DNA of 64,000 nucleotides, taken from NCBI GenBank assembly GCA_964017155.1, contig OZ024867.1, positions 15,775,500 to 15,839,499 of the forward strand, written 5' to 3'. A program made the translations under genes and the position numbers. This stretch comes from Oasisia sp. SBJ-2009. Taxonomy: Eukaryota > Annelida > Polychaeta > Sabellida > Siboglinidae. Below, piece by piece: positions 53,117-63,800 of this stretch. Every line of letters begins with the position of its first letter. Positions within the stretch are counted from its first letter, which is position 1. The notes beneath the pieces were generated by a model. The model did not search any database and was not told the origin of the DNA. It saw only the letters and a program-made list of their open reading frames with translations.

Positions 53117-55104
53117 TAAGACATGGTGTGTAAGACATGGTGTGTAAGACTTGGTGTGAAAGACTTGATGTGTAAGACTTGATGTGTAAGACTTGGTGTG
53201 TAAGACTTGGTGTGTAAGACATGGTGTGTAAGACTTGGTGTGTAAGACTTGGTGTGAAAGACTTGATGTGTAAGACTTGATGTGTAAGATTTGATGTGTA
53301 GGACTTGGTGTGTAAGACTTGATGTGTAAGACTTGGTGTGAAACACTTGATATGTAAGACTTGATGTGTAAGACTTGGTGTGTAAGACATGGTGTGTAAG
53401 ACTTGGTGTGTAAGACTCGGTGTGTAAGACATGGTGTGTAAGACTTGGTGTGTAAGTCTTAGTGTGTAAGACATGGTGTTTAAGACATGGTGTGTAGGAC
53501 ATGGTGTGTAAGACTTGGTGTGTAAAACTTGGTGTGAAAGACTTGATGTGTAAGACTTGATGTGTAAGACTTGATGTGTAAGACTTGGTGTGTAAGACTT
53601 GATGTGTAAGACTTGGTGTGAAACTCTTGATATGTAAGACTTGATGTGTAAGACTTGGTGTGTAAGACATGGTGTGTAAGACTTGGTGTGTAAGACTCGG
53701 TGTGTAAGACATGGTGTGTAAGACTTGCTGTGTAAGTCTTAGTGTGTAAGACATTGTGTTTAAGACATGGTGTGTAGGACATGGTGTGTAAGACTTGGTG
53801 TGTAAAACTTGGTGTGTAAGACATGGTGTGTAAGACCTGGTGTGTAAGACATGGTGTGTAAGACCTGGTGTGTAAGACATGGTGTGTAAGACTTGATGTG
53901 TAAGACCTGGTGTGTAAGACTTGGTGTGTAAGACTTAGTGTGTAAGACATGGTGTTTAAGACATGGTGTGTAAGACATGGTGTGTAAGACTTGGTGTGAA
54001 AGACTTGATGTGTAAGACTTCATGTGTAAGACTTGGTGTGTAAGACTTGGTGTGTAAGACATGGTGTGTAAGACTTTGTGTGTAAGACTTGGTGTGAAAG
54101 ACTTGATGTGTAAGACTTGATGTGTAAGACTTGATGTGTAAGACTTGGTGTGTAAGACTTGATGTGTAAGACTTGGTGTGAAACACTTGATATGTAAGAC
54201 TTGATGTGTAAGACTTGGTGTGTAAGACATGGTGTGTAAGACTTGGTGTGTAAGACTCGGTGTGTAAGACATGGTGTGTAAGACTTGGTGTGTAAGTCTT
54301 AGTGTGTAAGACATGGTGTTTAAGACATGGTGTGTAGGACATGGTGTGTAAGACTTGGTGTGTAAGACTTGGTGTGTAAAACTTAGTGTGTAAGACATGG
54401 TGTTTAAGACATGGTGTGTAAGACATGGTGTGTAAGACTTGGTGTGAAAGACTTGATGTGTAAGACTTGATGTGTAAGATTTGGTGTGTAAGACTTGGTG
54501 TGTAAGACATGGTGTGTAAGACTTGGTGTGTAAGACTTGGTGTGAAAGACTTGATGTGTAAGACTTGATGTGTAAGATTTGATGTGTAGGACTTGGTGTG
54601 TAAGACTTGATGTGTAAGACTTGGTGTGAAACACTTGATATGTAAGACTTGATGTGTAAGACTTGGTGTGTAAGACATGGTGTGTAAGACTTGGTGTGTA
54701 AGACTCGGTGTGTAAGACATGGTGTGTAAGACTTGGTGTGTAAGTCTTAGTGTGTAAGACATGGTGTTTAAGACATGGTGTGTAGGACATGGTGTGTAAG
54801 ACTTGGTGTGTAAAACTTGGTGTGTAAGACATGGTGTGTAAGACCTGGTGTGTAAGACATGGTGTGTAAGACCTGGTGTGTAAGACATGGTGTGTAAGAC
54901 TTGATGTGTAAGACCTGGTGTGTAAGACTTGGTGTGTAAGACATGGTGTGTAATACTTGATGTGTCAGACTTGATGTGTACGACATGGTGTGTAAGCCCT
55001 GGTGTATAAGACATGGTGTGTAAGACCTGGTGTGTAAGACATGGTGTGTAAGACTTGGTGTGTAAGACTTAGTGTGTAAGACATGGTGTTTAAGACATGG
55101 TGTG
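53117..55104. repeat. 1,988-bp higher-order repeat, copy 2
   Basis: Second full-length copy. It has a private substitution, TTCATG in place of TTGATG, near 54020, which marks it off from its neighbours. The closing cassette lies near 54951-55007. Confidence 0.88.
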
Positions 55105-56476
55105 TAAGACATGGTGTGTAAGACATGGTGTGTAAGACTTGGTGTGAAAGACTTGATGTGTAAGACTTGATGTGTAAGACTTGGTGTGTAAGACTTGGTG
55201 TGTAAGACATGGTGTGTAAGACTTGGTGTGTAAGACTTGGTGTGAAAGACTTGATGTGTAAGACTTGATGTGTAAGATTTGATGTGTAGGACTTGGTGTG
55301 TAAGACTTGATGTGTAAGACTTGGTGTGAAACACTTGATATGTAAGACTTGATGTGTAAGACTTGGTGTGTAAGACATGGTGTGTAAGACTTGGTGTGTA
55401 AGACTCGGTGTGTAAGACATGGTGTGTAAGACTTGGTGTGTAAGTCTTAGTGTGTAAGACATGGTGTTTAAGACATGGTGTGTAGGACATGGTGTGTAAG
55501 ACTTGGTGTGTAAAACTTGGTGTGAAAGACTTGATGTGTAAGACTTGATGTGTACGACTTGATGTGTAAGACTTGGTGTGTAAGACTTGATGTGTAAGAC
55601 TTGGTGTGAAACTCTTGATATGTAAGACTTGATGTGTAAGACTTGGTGTGTAAGACATGGTGTGTAAGACTTGGTGTGTAAGACTCGGTGTGTAAGACAT
55701 GGTGTGTAAGACTTGCTGTGTAAGTCTTAGTGTGTAAGACATTGTGTTTAAGACATGGTGTGTAGGACATGGTGTGTAAGACTTGGTGTGTAAAACTTGG
55801 TGTGTAAGACATGGTGTGTAAGACCTGGTGTGTAAGACATGGTGTGTAAGACCTGGTGTGTAAGACCTGGTGTGTAAGACTTGGTGTGTAAGACTTAGTG
55901 TGTAAGACATGGTGTTTAAGACATGGTGTGTAAGACATGGTGTGTAAGACTTGGTGTGAAAGACTTGATGTGTAAGACTTGATGTGTAAGACTTGGTGTG
56001 TAAGACTTGGTGTGTAAGACATGGTGTGTAAGACTTTGTGTGTAAGACTTGGTGTGAAAGACTTGATGTGTAAGACTTGATGTGTAAGACTTGATGTGTA
56101 AGACTTGGTGTGTAAGACTTGATGTGTAAGACTTGGTGTGAAACACTTGATATGTAAGACTTGATGTGTAAGACTTGGTGTGTAAGACATGGTGTGTAAG
56201 ACTTGGTGTGTAAGACTCGGTGTGTAAGACATGGTGTGTAAGACTTGGTGTGTAAGTCTTAGTGTGTAAGACATGGTGTTTAAGACATGGTGTGTAGGAC
56301 ATGGTGTGTAAGACTTGGTGTGTAAGACTTGGTGTGTAAAACTTAGTGTGTACGACATGGTGTGTAAGCCCTGGTGTATAAGACATGGTGTGTAAGACCT
56401 GGTGTGTAAGACATGGTGTGTAAGACTTGGTGTGTAAGACTTAGTGTGTAAGACATGGTGTTTAAGACATGGTGTG
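55105..56476. repeat. 1,988-bp higher-order repeat, copy 3, internally shortened to 1,372 bp
   Basis: This copy matches copy 2 at offset 1,988 up to about 55860, then at offset 1,960 after losing two units (28 bp). Near 56350 it jumps directly from a TAAAACTTAG unit to the closing cassette TACGACATGG / TAAGCCCTGG, losing a further 588 bp (42 units). Both losses are whole numbers of units, so register is kept. A TACGACTTGATG variant lies near 55555. Confidence 0.85.
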
Positions 56477-58464
56477 TAAGACATGGTGTGTAAGACATGG
56501 TGTGTAAGACTTGGTGTGAAAGACTTGATGTGTAAGACTTGATGTGTAAGACTTGGTGTGTAAGACTTGGTGTGTAAGACATGGTGTGTAAGACTTGGTG
56601 TGTAAGACTTGGTGTGAAAGACTTGATGTGTAAGACTTGATGTGTAAGATTTGATGTGTACGACTTGGTGTGTAAGACTTGATGTGTAAGACTTGGTGTG
56701 AAACACTTGATATGTAAGACTTGATGTGTAAGACTTGGTGTGTAAGACATGGTGTGTAAGACTTGGTGTGTAAGACTCGGTGTGTAAGACATGGTGTGTA
56801 AGACTTGGTGTGTAAGTCTTAGTGTGTAAGACATGGTGTTTAAGACATGGTGTGTAGGACATGGTGTGTAAGACTTGGTGTGTAAAACTTGGTGTGAAAG
56901 ACTTGATGTGTAAGACTTGATGTGTAAGACTTGATGTGTAAGACTTGGTGTGTAAGACTTGATGTGTAAGACTTGGTGTGAAACTCTTGATATGTAAGAC
57001 TTGATGTGTAAGACTTGGTGTGTAAGACATGGTGTGTAAGACTTGGTGTGTAAGACTCGGTGTGTAAGACATGGTGTGTAAGACTTGCTGTGTAAGTCTT
57101 AGTGTGTAAGACATTGTGTTTAAGACATGGTGTGTAGGACATGGTGTGTAAGACTTGGTGTGTAAAACTTGGTGTGTAAGACATGGTGTGTAAGACCTGG
57201 TGTGTAAGACATGGTGTGTAAGACCTGGTGTGTAAGACATGGTGTGTAAGACTTGATGTGTAAGACCTGGTGTGTAAGACTTGGTGTGTAAGACTTAGTG
57301 TGTAAGACATGGTGTTTAAGACATGGTGTGTAAGACATGGTGTGTAAGACTTGGTGTGAAAGACTTGATGTGTAAGACTTGATGTGTAAGACTTGGTGTG
57401 TAAGACTTGGTGTGTAAGACATGGTGTGTAAGACTTTGTGTGTAAGACTTGGTGTGAAAGACTTGATGTGTAAGACTTGATGTGTAAGACTTGATGTGTA
57501 AGACTTGGTGTGTAAGACTTGATGTGTAAGACTTGGTGTGAAACACTTGATATGTAAGACTTGATGTGTAAGACTTGGTGTGTAAGACATGGTGTGTAAG
57601 ACTTGGTGTGTAAGACTCGGTGTGTAAGACATGGTGTGTAAGACTTGGTGTGTAAGTCTTAGTGTGTAAGACATGGTGTTTAAGACATGGTGTGTAGGAC
57701 ATGGTGTGTAAGACTTGGTGTGTAAGACTTGGTGTGTAAAACTTAGTGTGTAAGACATGGTGTTTAAGACATGGTGTGTAAGACATGGTGTGTAAGACTT
57801 GGTGTGAAAGACTTGATGTGTAAGACTTGATGTGTAAGACTTGGTGTGTAAGACTTGGTGTGTAAGACATGGTGTGTAAGACTTGGTGTGTAAGACTTGG
57901 TGTGAAAGACTTGATGTGTAAGACTTGATGTGTAAGATTTGATGTGTAGGACTTGGTGTGAAAGACTTGATGTGTAAGACTTGGTGTGAAACACTTGATA
58001 TGTAAGACTTGATGTGTAAGACTTGGTGTGTAAGACATGGTGTGTAAGACTTGGTGTGTAAGACTCGGTGTGTAAGACATGGTGTGTAAGACTTGGTGTG
58101 TAAGTCTTAGTGTGTAAGACATGGTGTTTAAGACATGGTGTGTAGGACATGGTGTGTAAGACTTGGTGTGTAAAACTTGGTGTGTAAGACATGGTGTGTA
58201 AGACCTGGTGTGTAAGACATGGTGTGTAAGACCTGGTGTGTAAGACATGGTGTGTAAGACTTGATGTGTAAGACCTGGTGTGTAAGACTTGGTGTGTAAG
58301 ACATGGTGTGTAATACTTGATGTGTCAGACTTGATGTGTACGACATGGTGTGTAAGCCCTGGTGTATAAGACATGGTGTGTAAGACCTGGTGTGTAAGAC
58401 ATGGTGTGTAAGACTTGGTGTGTAAGACTTAGTGTGTAAGACATGGTGTTTATGACATGGTGTG
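56477..58464. repeat. 1,988-bp higher-order repeat, copy 4
   Basis: Full-length copy, matching copy 2 at offset 3,360 bp (240 units). A TACGACTTGG variant near 56659 and AAAGACTTGATG near 57959 are private. The series ends at 58465; the unit just before (58451) is TATGACATGG. Confidence 0.86.
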
Positions 58465-58842
58465 TAAGACATGGTGTGTAAGACTTGGTGTGAAAGACTT
58501 GATGTGTAAGACTTGATGTGTAAGATTTGGTGTGTAAGACTTGGTGTGTATAACATGGTGTGTAAGACATGGTGTGTAAGACTTGGTGTGAAAGACTTGA
58601 TGTGTAAGACTTGATGTGTAAGACTTGGTGTGTAAGACTTGGTGTATAAGACATGGTGTGTAAGACTTGGTGTTTAAGACTTGGTGTGAAAGACTTGATG
58701 TGTAAGACTTGATGTGTAAGACTTGGTGTGTAAGACTTGATGTGTAAGACTTGGTGTGAAACACTTGATGTGTAAGACTTGATGTGTAAGACTTGATGTG
58801 TAAGACTTGGTGAGTATGACTTGGTGTGTATGACTTGGTGTG

Positions 58843-59864
58843 TAAGACAGGGTGTGAAAGACATGGTGTGTAAGACTTGGTGTGTAAGACATGGTGTGTA
58901 AGACATGGTGTGTAAGACATGGTGTGTAAGACTTGGTGTGTAAGACATGGTGTGTAAGACATGGTGTGTAAGACTTGGTATGTAACACATGGTGTGTAAA
59001 ACTTGGTGTGTAAGACATGGTGTGTAGGACATGGTGTGTAGGACATGGTGTGTAAGACTTGGTGTGTAAAACTTGGTGTGTAAGACATGGTGTGTAAGAC
59101 CTGGTGTGTAAGACATGGTGTGTAAGACTTGATGTGTAAGACTTGATGTGTAAGACTTGATGTGTATGACTTGGTGTGTAAGACTTGGTGTGTAAGACAT
59201 GGTGTGTTATAATTGATGTGTAAGATTTGATGTGTAAGACATGGTGTGTAAGACATGGTGTGTAAGACTTGGTGTGTAAGACATGGTGTGTAAGACTTGA
59301 TGTGTAAGACATTGTGTGTAAGACTTGGTGTGTAAGACATGGTGTGTAAGACTTGGTGTGTAAGACTCGGTGTGTAAGACATGGTGTGTAAGACATGGTG
59401 TGCAAGACATGGTGTGTAAGACCTGGTGTGTAAGACATGGTGTGTAAGACCTGGTGTGTAAGACTTGGTGTGTAAGACTTGATGTGTAAGACTTGATGTG
59501 TAAGACTTGGTGTGTAAGACCAGGTGTGTAAGACTTGGTGTGTAAGACTTGTTGTGTACGACATGGTCTGTAAGACTTGGTGTGTAAGACATGGTGTGTA
59601 AGACTTGGTGTGTAAGACATGGTGTGTAAGACTTGGTGTGTAAGACTTGTTGTGAAAGACTTGATGTGTAAGACTTGATGTGTAAGACTTGATGTGTAAG
59701 ACTTGGTGTGTAAGACTTGATTTGTAAGACTTGGTGTGAAACACTTGATGTGTAAGACTTGATGTATAAGACTTGATGTGTAAGACTTGGTGTGTAAGAC
59801 TTGGTGTGTAAGACTTGGTGTGTAAGACATGGTGTGTTATACTTGATGTGTATGACTTGATGTG
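58843..59864. repeat. 1,022-bp higher-order repeat, copy 1
   Basis: First of two tandem blocks of 73 units, opening with TAAGACAGGGTGTG followed by AAAGACATGG. The same pair opens copy 2 at 59865. Copy 1 carries private changes, such as GGTATG near 58978 and ATTGATG near 59211, absent from copy 2. Confidence 0.87.
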
Positions 59865-60886
59865 TAAGACAGGGTGTGAAAGACATGGTGTGTAAGACTT
59901 GGTGTGTAAGACATGGTGTGTAAGACATGGTGTGTAAGACATGGTGTGTAAGACTTGGTGTGTAAGACATGGTGTGTAAGACATGGTGTGTAAGACTTGG
60001 TGTGTAACACATGGTATGTAAAACTTGGTGTGTAAGACATGGTGTGTAGGACATGGTGTGTAGGACATGGTGTGTAAGACTTGGTGTGTAAAACTTGGTG
60101 TGTAAGACATGGTGTGTAAGACCTGGTGTGTAATACATGGTGTGTAAGACTTGATGTGTAAGACTTGATGTGTAAGACTTGATGTGTATGACTTGGTGTG
60201 TAAGACTTGGTGTGTAAGACATGGTGTGTTATACTTGATGTGTAAGATTTGATGTGTAAGACATGGTGTGTAAGACATGGTGTGTAAGACTTGGTGTGTA
60301 AGACATGGTGTGTAAGACTTGATGTGTAAGACATTGTGTGTAAGACTTGGTGTGTAAGACATGGTGTGTAAGACTTGGTGTGTAAGACTCGGTGTGTAAG
60401 ACATGGTGTGTAAGACATGGTGTGCAAGACATGGTGTGTAAGACCTGGTGTGTAAGACATGGTGTGTAAGACCTGGTGTGTAAGACTTGGTGTGTAAGAC
60501 TTGATGTGTAAGACTTGATGTGTAAGACTTGGTGTGTAAGACCAGGTGTGTAAGACTTGGTGTGTAAGACTTGTTGTGTACGACATGGTGTGTAAGACTT
60601 GGTGTGTAAGACATGGTGTGTAAGACTTGGTGTGTAAGACATGGTGTGTAAGACTTGGTGTGTAAGACTTGTTGTGAAAGACTTGATGTGTAAGACTTGA
60701 TGTGTAAGACTTGATGTGTAAGACTTGGTGTGTAAGACTTGATTTGTAAGATTTGGTGTGAAACACTTGATGTGTAAGACTTGATGTATAAGACTTGATG
60801 TGTAAGACTTGGTGTGTAAGACTTGGTGTGTAAGACTTGGTGTGTAAGACATGGTGTGTTATACTTGATGTGTAAGATTTGATGTG
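59865..60886. repeat. 1,022-bp higher-order repeat, copy 2
   Basis: Second tandem copy. It ends at 60887, where TAAGACAGGG appears again but is followed by AAAGACACGG, the form seen at the matching place in H1 to H3 (6487, 39177, 47695). That suggests copy 2 is joined to the original right-hand context and the duplication was inserted to its left. Confidence 0.87.
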
Positions 60887-63800
60887 TAAGACAGGGTGTG
60901 AAAGACACGGTGTGTAAGACTTGGTGTGTAAGACATGGTGTGTAAGACTTGGTGTGTAAGACATGGTGTGTAAGACTTGGTGTTTAAGACATGGTGTGTA
61001 ATACTTGAGGTGTAAGACTTGATGTGTACGACATGGTGTGTAAGCCCTGGTGTGTAAGACATGGTGTGTAAGACTTGGTGTGTAAGACTTAGTGTGTAAG
61101 ACATGGTGTTTAAGACATGGTGCGTAAGACATGGTGTGTAAGACTTGGTGTGAAAGACTTGATGTGTAAGACTTGATGTGTACGACATTGTGTGTAAGCC
61201 CTGGTGTGTAAGACATGGTGTGTAAGACCTGGTGTGTAAGACATGGTGTGTAAGACTTGGTGTGTAAGTCTTAGTGTGTAAGACATGGTGTTTAAGACAT
61301 GGTGTGTAGGACATGGTGTGTAAGACTTGGTGTGTAAAACTTGGTGTGTAAGACATGGTGTGTAAGACCTGGTGTGTAAGACTTGGTGTGTAAGACCTGG
61401 TGTGTAAGACATGGTGTGTAAGTCTTAGTGTGTAAGATATGGTGTTTAAGACATGGTGTGTAGGACATGGTGTGTAAGACTTGGTGTGTCAGACTTGGTG
61501 TGTAAGACATGGTGTGTAAGACCTGGTGTATAAGACATGGTGTGTAAGACCTGGTGTGTAAGACATGGTGTGTAAGACTTGGTGTGTAAGACTTAGTGTG
61601 TAAGACATGGTGTTTAAGACATGGTGTGTAAGACATGGTGTGTAAGACTTGGTGTGAAAGACTTGATGTGTAAGACTTCATGTGTAAGATTTGGTGTGTA
61701 AGACTTGGTGTGTATAACATGGTGTGTAAGACATGGTGTGTAAGACCTGGTGTGTAAGACATGGTGTGTAAGACCTGGTGTGTAAGACATGGTGTGTAAG
61801 ACTTGATGTGTAAGACCTGGTGTGTAAGACTTGGTGTGTAAGACTTAGTGTGTAAGACATGGTGTTTAAGACATGGTGTGTAAGACATGGTGTGTAAGAC
61901 TTGGTGTGAAAGACTTGATGTGTAAGACTTGATGTGTAAGACTTGGTGTGAAAGACTTGATGTGTAAGACTTGATGTGTAAGACTTGGTGTGTAAGACTT
62001 GGTGTGTAAGACATGGTGTGTAAGACTTGGTGTGTAAGACTTGGTGTGAAAGACTTGATGTGTAAGACTTGATGTGTAAGATTTGATGTGTAGGACTTGG
62101 TGTGTAAGACTTGATGTGTAAGACTTGGTGTGAAACACTTGATATGTAAGACTTGATGTGTAAGACTTGGTGTGTAAGACATGGTGTGTAAGACTTGGTG
62201 TGTAAGACTCGGTGTGTAAGACATGGTGTGTAAGACTTGGTGTGTAAGTCTTAGTGTGTAAGACATGGTGTTTAAGACTTGATGTGTAAGACTTGGTGTG
62301 AAACACTTGATATGTAAGACTTGATGTGTAAGACTTGGTGTGTAAGACATGGTGTGTAAGACTTGGTGTGTAAGACTCGGTGTGTAAGACATGGTGTGTA
62401 AGACTTGGTGTGTAAGTCTTAGTGTGTAAGACATGGTGTTTAAGACATGGTGTGTAGGACATGGTGTGTAAGACTTGGTGTGTAAGACTTGGTGTGTAAG
62501 ACTTAGTGTGTAAGACATGGTGTTTAAGACATGGTGTGTAAGACATGGTGTGTAAGACTTGGTGTGAAAGACTTGATGTGTAAGACTTGATGTGTAAGAC
62601 TTGGTGTGTAAGACTTGGTGTGTAAGACATGGTGTGTAAGACTTGGTGTGTAAGACTTGGTGTGAAAGACTTGATGTGTAAGACTTGATGTGTAAGATTT
62701 GATGTGTAGGACTTGGTGTGTAAGACTTGATGTGTAAGACTTGGTGTGAAACACTTGATATGTAAGACTTGATGTGTAAGACTTGGTGTGTAAGACATGG
62801 TGTGTAAGACTTGGTGTGTAAGACTCGGTGTGTAAGACATGGTGTGTAAGACTTGGTGTGTAAGTCTTAGTGTGTAAGACATGGTGTTTAAGACATGGTG
62901 TGTAGGACATGGTGTGTAAGACTTGGTGTGTAAAACTTGGTGTGAAAGACTTGATGTGTAAGACTTGATGTGTAAGACTTGATGTGTAAGACTTGGTGTG
63001 TAAGACTTGATGTGTAAGACTTGGTGTGAAACTCTTGATATGTAAGACTTGATGTGTAAGACTTGGTGTGTAAGACATGGTGTGTAAGACTTGGTGTGTA
63101 AGACTCGGTGTGTAAGACATGGTGTGTAAGACTTGCTGTGTAAGTCTTAGTGTGTAAGACATTGTGTTTAAGACATGGTGTGTAGGACATGGTGTGTAAG
63201 ACTTGGTGTGTAAAACTTGGTGTGTAAGACATGGTGTGTAAGACCTGGTGTGTAAGACATGGTGTGTAAGACCTGGTGTGTAAGACATGGTGTGTAAGAC
63301 TTGATGTGTAAGACCTGGTGTGTAAGACTTGGTGTGTAAGACTTAGTGTGTAAGACATGGTGTTTAAGACATGGTGTGTAAGACATGGTGTGTAAGACTT
63401 GGTGTGAAAGACTTGATGTGTAAGACTTGATGTGTAAGACTTGGTGTGTAAGACTTGGTGTGTAAGACATGGTGTGTAAGACTTTGTGTGTAAGACTTGG
63501 TGTGAAAGACTTGATGTGTAAGACTTGATGTGTAAGACTTGATGTGTAAGACTTGGTGTGTAAGACTTGATGTGTAAGACTTGGTGTGAAACACTTGATA
63601 TGTAAGACTTGATGTGTAAGACTTGGTGTGTAAGACATGGTGTGTAAGACTTGGTGTGTAAGACTCGGTGTGTAAGACATGGTGTGTAAGACTTGGTGTG
63701 TAAGTCTTAGTGTGTAAGACATGGTGTTTAAGACATGGTGTGTAGGACATGGTGTGTAAGACTTGGTGTGTAAGACTTGGTGTGTAAAACTTAGTGTGTA

